A stretch of DNA of 38,174 bases from Mesotaenium endlicherianum. Taxonomy: Eukaryota; Streptophyta; Zygnematophyceae; Zygnematales; Mesotaeniaceae. How positions within the stretch are numbered: the stretch's first letter is position 1; every line of letters starts with the position of its first letter. The stretch covers positions 78,097 to 116,270 of the forward strand of contig WELA01011557.1 of NCBI GenBank assembly GCA_009602735.1, in the 5' to 3' direction. A program made the translations under genes and the position numbers. This document shows positions 19,938 through 30,157 of the stretch, piece after piece. The notes below the pieces were generated by a model. The model saw only the letters and a list, made by a program, of their open reading frames with translations, had not been told where the DNA came from and searched no databases.

Positions 19938-22900
19938 CTAGCCTGCAGCTGGAGTCTCTTGTCTTGCCGCTGGGGTAGACTGTGGTGCTGCAGGTGTCCC
20001 CTGCCCTGCAGCGACTGGCGCTTGGCCTGCCGCGGGTACCTGCACCGTGGCAGCTGCGGCCAACTGCCTGGCACCGTCTGCCTGCGAGCGAGGAAGAAGA
20101 AAAGGTGACCGGGACTCTCTAGGTCGCTGTGAGGACTCCTCTCTCCGCCAGCCCCCCCCCAGCGAACCAGAGGCCTCCCCGCGCGGTGGTGGGGAGGGAG
20201 GGCGGGTGCGCGCTGGCGGTGCAAGCCTTGCGCGCTGAGGATGCCACGTCGTGCCTGGCGGGGTTTGAGTGTCATTGTTGGTGGAGTCATCGTCCATATC
20301 ATCGGCAGGCCGAGGTAACTCGGGATGCCGGGCTGCGGCGTAGAGAGGCGCCAAGGCCTGCGTCTGCAGCAGAATCCACGTGAAGATGTTGGCGTCGATT
20401 GCCTGCCCCAAGAGGCGGATGCGGTTCACCTCAGTGAGACTGTCCACCTGTGTGAGATGCGGCGGGAAGCCCATGGCACGCTCCATCTCCGCGGGGCGTG
20501 GCCTGTCAAACATGCCAGTCTCCAGGTCGATGACCATCCCGCGCTGATCTCCGACGAAGGCGTCGCTGTCGTAGCGGCTGACAAAAGTCGGCAGCGCGCG
20601 TGTGACGTCATGCAGGACCTCACACTGCGCCATGGAGGGATGGGGTAGTGCAGTCACGCGCTGGGCCAGGCGAGGGGTATCGAGGATGGAGTCGACGGTG
20701 CGTGGGTGACGTGGATGTGAGGCGGCCAACGCCTCGAGAGTACCTGGCATCGCCGGGTTCGTGAAGTAGGCGCGGACGCGGTGCGCGAAGGAACCAATCT
20801 AGGCTGCGTCGATGACGGCCTCGCGGCCGACGTAGCTACTGCAAAGAGCGAAGTCGGCGCTAACATCGGGACGGCGATCGTGGCGCGCGGCCACGTTCTC
20901 TAGCACCCACGCGAGTGTGTGTGGCGGCTGGCGATCCTCAACAATGTTGAGGACGCGGAGCAAGTGCCAGAAGAGGGCCGTGCGGGGATTGCTGAGCGCC
21001 CTGCCACGCCCGGCTCTGGAGAAGCCCTGGCACTCCCAATCGGCGATGACGAGGTCAATAGGCCCAAGTTGGGTGACATGCTCGACAGTGATGTCGCGGA
21101 TGTCCATGGGCCAGTCTGCCTGAGCGCGGCGAAATGCGTGCGCGGGAAGGAGGTCAGGGAACCGCTCGTGGCCCAACGCCATCTGCCGATGGGCCACCTG
21201 CTGGGCGTCAGGATTGGGATCGACGTAGACGTAGCGGCGCACCGGGATGCCGGCCTGTAAGGTCGCGAGTAACCCGGTGGCAATGCCGGCGAAGAGCTCG
21301 ACGAGGACAATGCCGCCAGGCCGCTCGTCTAGAGCGTCTGCGCAGATAGGAGTCGGAAGTGGGCGACACCCCATTGCAGGGGTGCCGAGCTGAGCGGGCG
21401 GCGGGAAGGTACGCGCGGCGCTGTGCTGATGTGGCGCCATGCAGAGGGCGGCCATAGCACGGTCTGCGTAGTCACGCGTAAGGCTGGGGATGCGGTCTGT
21501 GAGCGGCTGCGGACGCTCCTCCCGTGCGTGGTCCTGGTAGGTGCGCCATCGCAGGCGCGCATCCTGCACGGCGATGGGAGAGACAGCGCGGGCCTGACGT
21601 CGAGCCGAGGCCACGCACAGCTGCTGCCACGTGTCGCGCTGGGCGCGGTCCGTCTGGTGCGAGGCCGCGTGGGCCAGCTGGTCGAGAACGGGACGCGGAG
21701 TCAAGTAGGGGTGCGGGTCGAAGTAGGCCCGCTGGCGTGCGCGCATGTCAGCAGAGGGGACTATGCAGACGGAGCGCTCGGAGCTGTCGACCTCCTGCGG
21801 GGATTGAACTAGCCGGCGAGGGGCCAGCTGGACTCGCGGCCGGGGCTGCACTCGTGGGACGGGCGCGTCCCGGGGCTGCCGGAGACTAGACATGAGCCGT
21901 GTGCGTGCGGCGGCCGTAAATGGGTGACGACTGGGCGGCCTGCTGTTGGTGCGGGCCACCTTGGGAGGAGGTGACCCGGAGGGACCGTCGCCAGCGATGT
22001 GGCTGCGAGGGACGCTGGCGCGCGGAGCTGTAGGGGCCAGCATCACAAAATGCGCCTCGGAAGAAGATTGAGTGTCGTCGCCAGCTGAGAGGGGCCGGAA
22101 GGGCGGAGTGCGGCGTCGGTCTCGAGTGTCGTCGTATGGCGGCGTGTCTTCGCGGGCCCGCGTGTTGTCGTAAGGAGGCGTGCGGTCCCTGTCGTCGTAG
22201 GGAGGCGTGACGGAGCGTTCGCGCGTCTCGCGGAGGGGAGTCACCTCTCGCGTCTCGCAAAGGAGTGTGAGCGATCGGGAGCGGCTCGTCTCGCGGAGAG
22301 GAGTGGTCTCTCGAGCGGGTCCGATGGTCGGCCGCGTGCAATGTGCGTAGGTCAGATAGGCGCAGATAGACGGGGTCGTGCGGTGTGGCTCGCGGACGCT
22401 GAGCCTGGGCGCTGGCTGCTGTATGGAGTGTTTGCCAGCGCTAGAGGAGGCCGCGGCAGCCCGGCTTGTCGCTAGCAAATGCGCGATGCGGCGACACTCG
22501 TGGCTCGTCGAGCAGTCGTGTGACACTGGTCGGCTGGGTCCAGCGGCGTTGGTGCGAGCCCTGCTGGGCCAGTCGTAAGTCATGGGCTGGCCGGGTGCGC
22601 TGAAGCCAGGCGGACCGGTAGGTACGCGCTGCCTGCGTGCCGTAGGCGCAGCTGACGGGGGCTCCTCTGGTGGCGCCGCGCTTAGTACCTCGACGGATGC
22701 CTCTGGCAGTCGCTCCCACTGCGTCTCCTCCTCACTCTTGAGGGACTGGTCGTCGGATCTGCTAGGATAAGCTGCCTGCCGCATGGCCGCGTCTTCGGAT
22801 GCCGTGATGCAAGGCCAGGTCTCACCGGTCTGATGCGAGGCGTCGTGAGGGGGCGGCTGAGAGTCCATACTGTACTGAATGGCCACACCAACAGGCACGT

Positions 22901-23108
22901 CGTGGCAAATGCGGACGTCGGTCCTTGCGGACGGTTTGCCTTGAGAGGCCGAGACCCCCTGATGAGCCGTAGGCGCTGCGACTGCACCGCGGGCAAGGGC
23001 GGCGGCAGCGATGGCTGTGCTGGCCGTGGCGAGGGCCTCAGTTGCATCATCCGCCATCTGCCGCATCATCGCGCTGTGGGCAGTGCAGATGCAGATCTGC
23101 TCCCTGGC
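19938..23108 (-). pseudogene. Element D linker plus DNMT3-like C5-cytosine methyltransferase
   Basis: One frame, preceded by a TAG (23109-23111) that separates it from the protease, itself in the same frame. The first 580 or so residues are Pro/Ser/Arg-rich, with a repeat tract near 22080-22300 (RETTPLRET, TPPYDDRDR, TPPYDNTRA). The methyltransferase follows at about 20361-21317 and methylates DNA cytosine using S-adenosylmethionine. A TAG at 20799-20801 interrupts it between motifs VI and VIII; the same frame resumes directly. A second Pro-rich linker (about 20360-19941) leads to RT. Such a domain is foreign to ordinary gypsy Pol and implies capture of a host gene. Whether TAG1 and TAG3 are ever read through cannot be seen. 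Confidence 0.88.
20361..21317 (-). other. C5-methyltransferase catalytic domain (DNMT3-like) within element D
   Basis: Motif I is LVELFAGIATG, the SAM-binding loop, with IATG rather than the IGG usual in bacterial and DNMT1 enzymes. The acidic ligand region is VDPNPDAQQ. Motif IV is DLVIADWECQGFS with the catalytic Cys codon at 21030-21032; the usual Pro before Cys is Glu. Motif VI is WVLENV. After the TAG, SFAHRVRAYFTN fits motif VIII, RPRPAEMERAMGFPPHLTQV fits motif IX, and NRIRLLGQAIDANIFTWIL fits motif X. Spacing, the short target-recognition region and the EMERAMGFP block resemble animal DNMT3 rather than DNMT1 or CMT. Assignment to the DNMT3 clade is by motif pattern, not by tree. Confidence 0.88.
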
Positions 23109-24255
23109 CTAGGCTGCCAGGACATCCGCCTGCTGCTGCGGCGTGAGATGGAGCTCGGCACTAGGTAGGTCCGTCTCCTCGTCCTGTGACTCGAGCAGGT
23201 CCACCCCCACAGAGATCTCCTCGTCCTTGGGCCCGTCCTTAGCGGTCTTGACCACTGGCCGGCCATCGTCCAGCCCCATGAAGCCATAAAGAGCGGACAC
23301 TGCTGGGCGGCGATCGACAATGTCAAGGGGCAAGGATGCGGTGCGCGTCCCCCCTGTCCTCCAGTCGAGACGATAGAAGACACGCTCTGCCCAATTGTCG
23401 ACCGCGGCGCCAATGGGAAAGAGCACGTCTTGCCCTAGGAGCACATTGAAGGACTTGGAAGGAGTGACGAGTGCGTGCCAATGGATGGTTGTCTCGTTTG
23501 CCGTGCCTGGGCGCAGAGTGAACAGTAGTGCCAACCTTGTGCGGCCGGCGACGGTCTCGGACGTGCCGGCGGCGGTGTTAATGCGCGTCGGGGAGTCCTC
23601 CAAGTCAGCGAAAGAGAGTCCCATCTGACGGAAGTAGCGGAGGCTGATGAGAACCAGTTGCGCTCCTGTGTCAAACATGATGCGCTGCTGCGCCTGGGTG
23701 TTGACGAGCACGATCCCCTGCGGATTATCCAAAAACGCGGCGTTAGGAGTGCTGATCATCTTGCGCTCATGCGCAGGGCGCGCGGTCGTGGATCGCACCG
23801 CGGTGGCGGCATCGGCCGTTGGCCTCTTGGCGGCGGTGCGCAACGTGGCTCTGCGTGACTGGAGCATCAGCTGAGCGGCCTGCCTCGTTGCCTCCATGGA
23901 GACGCCGAGCTCTACGAAGGAGACCGCCGGCATGCGGTGCAGCGCGAGAGAGATGACCTCCGCGCTGAGCTGTACCGTCGTCATAGGTGAAGCGAGCGCA
24001 TGTGGCGTCGGCTCAGCCGAGGTCGTGGAGGGCTCTAGGATGCGGAAGGAATGGGGCAGCCGCGGTGCCTCCTCCGTCCGGTCCCTGGTCTGGCCCGACG
24101 CGATTCTGCGGAACAACGGGCCGACTGGCCGGTGCGGCGAGCGTGTGCTCGCGGCTCGCGCGCCCGACTGTGGAGCGGTTGCCGAGTGGCTGCGCGCGTG
24201 CGCAGCAGGCCAGAATGGCTGCTGCTGGCGCAGCCGGCAAACTTGCCGCGCATCC
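23109..24255 (-). CDS. Element D aspartic protease region
   Basis: The frame enters from the gap and reads to TAG 23109-23111. The protease core contains IMFDTGAQLVLISLRYFRQM (Asp-Thr-Gly active site, near 23670) and FNVLLGQDVLFPIGA. This domain cleaves the polyprotein. Its connection to gag, upstream on the minus strand, is hidden by the 937-base gap, so whether the two share a frame is unknown. The stop is directly followed in the same frame by the methyltransferase linker. Confidence 0.82.
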
Positions 24256-25192
24256 NNNNNNNNNNNNNNNNNNNNNNNNNNNNNNNNNNNNNNNNNNNNN
24301 NNNNNNNNNNNNNNNNNNNNNNNNNNNNNNNNNNNNNNNNNNNNNNNNNNNNNNNNNNNNNNNNNNNNNNNNNNNNNNNNNNNNNNNNNNNNNNNNNNNN
24401 NNNNNNNNNNNNNNNNNNNNNNNNNNNNNNNNNNNNNNNNNNNNNNNNNNNNNNNNNNNNNNNNNNNNNNNNNNNNNNNNNNNNNNNNNNNNNNNNNNNN
24501 NNNNNNNNNNNNNNNNNNNNNNNNNNNNNNNNNNNNNNNNNNNNNNNNNNNNNNNNNNNNNNNNNNNNNNNNNNNNNNNNNNNNNNNNNNNNNNNNNNNN
24601 NNNNNNNNNNNNNNNNNNNNNNNNNNNNNNNNNNNNNNNNNNNNNNNNNNNNNNNNNNNNNNNNNNNNNNNNNNNNNNNNNNNNNNNNNNNNNNNNNNNN
24701 NNNNNNNNNNNNNNNNNNNNNNNNNNNNNNNNNNNNNNNNNNNNNNNNNNNNNNNNNNNNNNNNNNNNNNNNNNNNNNNNNNNNNNNNNNNNNNNNNNNN
24801 NNNNNNNNNNNNNNNNNNNNNNNNNNNNNNNNNNNNNNNNNNNNNNNNNNNNNNNNNNNNNNNNNNNNNNNNNNNNNNNNNNNNNNNNNNNNNNNNNNNN
24901 NNNNNNNNNNNNNNNNNNNNNNNNNNNNNNNNNNNNNNNNNNNNNNNNNNNNNNNNNNNNNNNNNNNNNNNNNNNNNNNNNNNNNNNNNNNNNNNNNNNN
25001 NNNNNNNNNNNNNNNNNNNNNNNNNNNNNNNNNNNNNNNNNNNNNNNNNNNNNNNNNNNNNNNNNNNNNNNNNNNNNNNNNNNNNNNNNNNNNNNNNNNN
25101 NNNNNNNNNNNNNNNNNNNNNNNNNNNNNNNNNNNNNNNNNNNNNNNNNNNNNNNNNNNNNNNNNNNNNNNNNNNNNNNNNNNNNNNNNNNN
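24256..25192. other. Assembly gap (937 N)
   Basis: Run of N between the gag C-terminal region and the protease. The flanks are very GC-rich with repeated GCGC/GCTGC words, a likely reason for assembly failure. True size is unknown. Confidence 1.
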
Positions 25193-27085
25193 GCGCTGGC
25201 CGTGCAGGCCTGCGCGCATGCGCCACTTGACAGCGCGTGGGTGCAGCTGCTGTGCGCAGCTGCAGCTACCGCTGTGACGACGTCGTGGCGTCGCCAGGTG
25301 TGCCGTGGTCCTGGCAGCGCAGCGCGCTGGGCGCGCATGGGAGCCAGCGTGCGTGCGTGCATGCTGCTGTTGGCAGAGGCGGCCCCGCCTGCCGTGCACG
25401 TGCCACGTGGCGGTCCCTGCTGGAGCCTGCTGTCTGCAGTAGCAGGCGGGGACCGGCTGTCCCTGCCTGTGCGCAGAGCTGCGCACGGGCATGCCGTACG
25501 GACGGAATGGGAGGCTGCGGCCGGACCCGCTGTAGCCGTACACGCCGCCAGGTGCCCCCCGTCCCTGCCTGCCAGCTGTCGCTACGCGGGTCGACGTGAG
25601 GCCTGCTGGTGTCAGCAGGGAAGCGCAAGCCAGGGGCTCTGTCGGGGCCTCGGCTGGCGCGCGGGCTAGCCCACGTGCGCGCGAGTTTGCGCCGGCTGTC
25701 AGGGCCGTGGCGTAGGACGGTGGAACGGACGCGAGGAGTGCTCCGCACGCGTCATAGTTATCGACGTCAAAGAGGCCACGGAGTCTAGCGATCTCCGCGT
25801 TGGCCTCCACAAGGGCGTCGCTGACGTCGTCAAAACTGCAGTAGTCGGCTCCAGGCGTCAATGCGGCGTCCGTCGTGGCCGTAGCTGCTGTCATCGCGGG
25901 GCGGCCACCCGTACGAGGGTTGCGTGCGCCTCGCTGTCCTGCTGAAGGCGTAGGGCCGTTGCGAGCGCGTCCGTTCTCGACGTCGCGCTTCTTTTGCAGA
26001 CAGACGATCTGCAGGTGGCCGGCCTTGCCACAATAGGTGCAGTCGCCGTGCTTGCCATTCTGCGCGAGAGTGCAGTTCTGGCGTGAGTGGCCCATCTTAC
26101 CGCACGACCAGCAGGGATCGCTCGTGGTGGCAGCCATGGAAATGCGGCCACGCGTAGCTCCGCGCTGCTGCGTCTGCTGGGACAGCTGAGAGCGGTGAGG
26201 CTGCTGCTGCTGCGACTGGGGCTGGCGGGCAGGCGTCGTGCGCGTCGTAGAAGACGGCAGCACTGTGGCCTCCTGGCGCACGCTCGTGGATGCTAAGCCC
26301 ACACGATCGCTAATGTTGCTCCGTGCGGCGGCCAAGCTCTGTTTCTCAACGAAGAGGTAGGCCTGCTCCAGAGAATACTCTGAACCGTGGCGGTCGATGA
26401 GGGGGACTACGGCCCTCTCCCTCAGACGCGGCTCGACGGCGCGCAAGAAGATCTCCGCGGCCTCCCGGTCAGTGACAGTGCCGACATCGCGGCGGAGGTG
26501 CACCAAGCGGCGGTACATCATGCGGATAATCTCGTTCTTGTGTCGAAAGAAATGGTGCAGCTCGTACACCTTCTCTTCAATTGCAGCCTGGAACTCTGTC
26601 TTCAGGATGTTCCAGAAGGCTTGCACTGGATCAGCTAGCAAGATCGCCACTGGTGGGTCACCCACAAGCTCAGTGCGGGTCCGGAGCTCGGCCTCCTTCT
26701 CACGGAAGGTGTCGCGGGCCTCGTGCAAGAGGTAGCGCATAAGCGTGTTGAAGACGTCGCGCTTAGTCAGCGTGGGTGTCTTGAGCTTTGCAGCCGCGAA
26801 GTCAGCGTGAAACTCCGAGATGGTATCTTCCAGATCACAGGTGCCTGGCCTACCGCTGAAGCGGTAGGCAGACCTGTCAGTCCTGACCTCGTGGTCACCT
26901 GCCATGGGATACCAGAAATCGTAGTGAGCCCACTGGGGAGATGGCTCAGAAGCAAGTGCTGTGTGCTGGAGAGCAGGTTGCTCTTCCTCGGCGGGTTCAG
27001 TGATAGTGCTAAGATCTGAGTCTGAGTCTTCTCCACTAACCCCTTCGTAGTATGGCTGATAAGAAGGCCCACTACGGGTAGGCAT
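25193..27085 (-). CDS. Element D Gag with two zinc knuckles
   Basis: It starts at ATG 27083-27085, 48 bases after repeat A1. The N-terminal third is acidic (GEDSDSDLSTITEPAEEE). A capsid-like alpha-helical region follows: FNTLMRYLLHEARDTF, QAFWNILKTEFQAAIEEK, EIFLRAVEPRLRE. A Gln-rich stretch precedes two complete CCHC knuckles, CWSCGKMGHSRQNC and CTYCGKAGHLQIVC (about 26117-26000), which bind element RNA. The Ala/Arg-rich remainder runs open into the gap; its frame close to the gap is uncertain because several frames are open there by composition. Confidence 0.82.
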
Positions 27086-27133
27086 ACGCTGAAGGTTCTA
27101 ATTGCTTGCAGGCAAAGAGAGATCTTTCAGAAG
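27086..27133 (-). other. Element D leader between repeat A1 and gag
   Basis: 48 bases. No recognised tRNA primer site. It contains AATTAGAAC, also present at the junction of the G run and repeat B1 at the other end (10677-10685), the only short word shared with the B side. Confidence 0.5.
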
Positions 27134-28151
27134 TAAGGGAAGTGTACTCTCCGGAGTGAGCACCTCAAGACTGTAATCTGGTAGGAAAACAACTAATGAA
27201 GTATGGCCCAAAAGATCATTGGAAGCACATCATGATCTTCAGAGTAATCCTATGGCANAGTAACCCTATGGCAAGGGTTTAAGCTGTGACTTTGCTCACC
27301 ACTTGTGAAGTTCTTCAAGTCACTGGAAGCCTGGAGGGCTTGCTCTTCACAAGAGAGTAACTAAGTGGTCTTGAAAACACAAGAGATAAAAGTGTAAGCT
27401 TTACTGATAATCTCTGTCACTCACACCTGGCAAAATGGACTTCTAAAAGATGTCTCTTCTAGGGACATCTCTAGTATTTATACTCCTGGAAATCCGGCGG
27501 GGTACGCGGCGGATCCAATGCATGTAGTCACTCTAGGAGGCTCTCCTATGTCCACTAATGTGTACAAGGCATGTACTAGCACTCCTATAGGCTAAGCATA
27601 ACTCAAACCAATCAAAGCAAGGTGCGTAGGATATGCTACGTGTCCCTCATTGGCCGAGCTTACCTTGGGTGATTCTACCTAGATAGCGCCTCAAAAGTGG
27701 ATCTGGAAATTGAGGAAGCTTCCTCTAGGAGTAGGTGATGCAGTCACCAAGTTATAGCCTCAATGATGCACATATACTATGGAAATGCAAAGCTTATGTA
27801 GGCTAAGGGGCTCGCGGATTTGTGCGCACAAGCTAGGGGTTTTAGGGGGTCACGAATAGGCAAGAATGTGCACATTGAAACACAAATTGCCCTTTGGTGA
27901 GGATCCGCTAGAGGCCGGTAGGTGACGCGGACTAGATCGCTCATATCTCGCGCGATATATGACCAAATGACGCGAACCCTCGATGCCATTCGGAAGGTGA
28001 CTCGACGCGCTACACTTTGGTGACTTGGAAATTGAGAAACGGTCAACGTATGGATGCGTAAAGTCTATGCAAAGTCGGCCTTCCTAGGTTGATGGTTCAC
28101 ACATGTGGAGCTCGGTTTCGTGCAGCAACTTCGACTCAATAAATCATGACA
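27134..28151 (-). repeat. Element D repeat A1 (5' copy)
   Basis: It matches A2 with roughly 29 substitutions by eye. It holds N27258 between two 15-base copies (AGTAATCCTATGGCA type), accounting for its 16 extra bases. It ends CATGACA directly before CCCA of the target duplication. No 131-bp B block is attached. Confidence 0.92.
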
Positions 28152-28407
28152 CCCATGCCAACACTTACAAATGCTAGAAAAAATGATGCACGACAGCTGG
28201 CTGCAGAGAGGCACATACAACAATCAGAAGAGCAAAGTTAAAGACTACTGGAAAAAAAAGGCACCTATAGAAGCAAGCAAACCAATCCCCATACATGCCA
28301 AGAAAACAAGAGGAAGAAAGCAGGCAGCAGAGAGGCACTACAACAGCCAGAAAAGCACAAATAAAGAGTAATGAAAAAAAGACATCACCTAAAAAGGCAG
28401 GCAAAGC
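28152..28407. repeat. Minisatellite, middle block
   Basis: It continues the monomer cut by element D (CCCATGCCAACACTTACAAA) and holds about two monomers (starts near 28194 and 28319). It ends at AAAGC, the left target duplication of element F. Confidence 0.85.
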
Positions 28408-29151
28408 TGTAAGGTCATAGGCTTAATAAGTGCAGTTTTGAGTTCCATGAAAGTATGCTTTGATTGCTTAGTCGTGTAGAGTGCATTTTTGTGGTCATTC
28501 TGATATAAAGTTCATCAAATTTGGTCAAGTATTGAGAGAGTTATGGATTTCCGAAGTTTAATTAGTTTTGAGGTCGGTTGACGACTGTCCTTAATCCGCG
28601 GTGAGCGCGACTCTCGGATTGACCGACAGCGTCGAGCAAATTGGTCCGTTAGAATGAACTCGAACCTTCACGTAAGTTCGGATGACGCGGAGTGCCGACT
28701 AGGTCAATTTACCTAAAAGTTTCGGTTTAGCCTAGCGCATCTAAAATAGAATATTCTAGTAATGTCGATGCATGTATGTGGACGTCAATTCGGCCCGACA
28801 CGTCAGATTAGACTGATCTGGTTTACTCACGAATATTCTGGAAGGGACGATTTGACGAACACGTAGGAAAATCCGTAGCTTCCTCCTAGGGAGGAGCACT
28901 TAGGCAGAAAGTTATAAATAGGCATAACTTCTTTGTTTCTTATCAATTTTCACTTTTGTAAATTTCTACGGGTTTGTACTGACAAGGCCTTTCATCCTAG
29001 TTCATTTGTGAGCAATTTCTTGCTACTCAAAATGTTGGGTATTTTTCCTAAGCTTTGTTAGTGATATGCCGCTGCACTCTCTAGTATGATTGCAACTAGT
29101 TCCTTTCCTCGTGAGTTACTACGCTTCCACTAGGGCACTCTGCCCCTTTCA
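28408..29151 (+). repeat. Element F 5' LTR
   Basis: 744 bp, TGTAAGG to CCTTTCA. It pairs with 33785-34525 and aligns along its length with the C LTRs. Confidence 0.95.
28913..28920 (+). promoter_or_regulatory. TATA box in element F 5' LTR
   Basis: TATAAATA, preserved in the 3' LTR (34288-34295) and in both C LTRs. Confidence 0.65.
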
Positions 29152-29153
29152 TC

Positions 29154-29166
29154 TAGTATCGGAGCT
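29154..29166 (+). promoter_or_regulatory. Element F primer-binding site, mutated
   Basis: TAGTATCGGAGCT, two bases after the LTR. C has TGGTATCGGAGCT, so the second base has changed G to A, which weakens pairing of the tRNA 3' CCA end. Confidence 0.85.
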
Positions 29167-29188
29167 AGGCTAGTATGCACATTATATT

Positions 29189-30157
29189 ATGGAGTCGCAG
29201 TCGGCAGCTGGAGGAGGCGAACATGTCGAGCAAGTTGAGCGCGCAGGGCAGTAGGCAGCACCAACGATGACCGGAGAGCAACAAGAAATGCAGACGATGC
29301 TGAGGCAAATGGTAAATGCAATTGGAGGAGAAGTCTACACCCAATTTCAACAAAATATGCGCGCGGAGGTGGAGAGAATGGTGCGAGTTGTTATGGGGAA
29401 CGCCGCTTTGACGAGTTTGGCACCTGCACCTGTTGTGCCACCAATTCATGTTAACCCAGTGGTGCAACCAGTTATTCCACTCGCATCAGGAGTGCGTGCG
29501 CCTAAGCCTGAAGTTTATACTGGAGAGCATGGATCGCCGCCTGTTCATCAATGGATTTTTGAAGTGAAGAAATTTATGGATTACTCTGCGCTCACGCCCG
29601 ACAGGCAAGTTGCCTTTGTCATAACTTTGTTGCAAAAGAGTGCTGGAGCTTGGTACGAACAAGAAGAGCAGCTGTCTGGAGTTCCTGCTACTGTTGATCA
29701 GCTCTTTGAATGCTTGAAGAGGCAATTTCAACCTATTGCACCCGAGGCTACCGCTCGAGATCTATTGGTACGCCTTCGTCAACGAGCAAGCGTTCAAGAG
29801 TATGTATCGCGCTTCAACGAGCTGGTGCTTCAGTGTCCATCCATGCACGAGTCGGAGATGATGAACAAGTTCAAGAGGGGACTCAAGCCAATTATGGCCA
29901 AGGAAGTGGCGCTCAAGGACCCTACCAGTCTTGGAGAAATGATGGCAACAAGGGTCGACGCTGTGGAGTATAATCAGAGGCAGTGGGGCAGCCACAACTT
30001 TGGAGGATATCGACACTTTGGATCTCAAGCGCCAAGCACGAGTGGACAAGGCCCAGTACCTATGGAGTTGGGACTTGTGCAGTATCACCGCAGGCAGCAA
30101 AATTTCAAGCCCAGAGGACCTTGCTATAATTGCGGCAAGCTTGGACATCGGGCTTGA
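29189..30157 (+). pseudogene. Element F Gag
   Basis: The ATG at 29189 aligns with C's gag start. TAG at 29252-29254 stands where C has CAG. The capsid is otherwise open and matches C (PPVHQWIFEVKKFMDYSAL, SVQEYVSRFNELV). It ends at TGA 30155-30157 inside the zinc knuckle CYNCGKLGHRA. The fourth knuckle ligand codon would be TAT (Tyr), where C has GGT (Gly), so neither copy keeps the Cys. Frame is continuous with pol. Confidence 0.88.

Larger units (their letters stand above)
9407..28151 (-). mobile_element. Element D: gypsy-type retroelement with DNMT3-like methyltransferase and PHD finger
   Basis: On the minus strand it runs gag, protease, linker, cytosine methyltransferase, RT, RNase H, DDE integrase, PHD finger. 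It begins TGTCATGATT (28151) and ends GCACGACA (9407). The flanks share CCCA (9403-9406 and 28152-28155), or CCCAT if the left border is one base further in. Removing the element restores a normal minisatellite monomer (GCCCCATGCC). Without nested element C it is about 12.6 kb, including a 937-base gap. Ends are split direct repeats rather than equal LTRs. Three in-frame TAG stops, at least two pol frameshifts and the C insertion make this copy defective. I do not recognise a tRNA primer-binding site next to the right-hand repeat. Confidence 0.85.

Noticed and set aside
24035-25700. Very long frames in several phases across the N run
   Set aside because: They are open only because N cannot encode a stop; only the frames with gag and protease motifs were kept.
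9407-28151. Element D as a DIRS/Ngaro-type element
   Set aside because: The repeat layout suggested it, but the encoded integrase has HHCC and D,D,E residues and no tyrosine-recombinase motif was seen.
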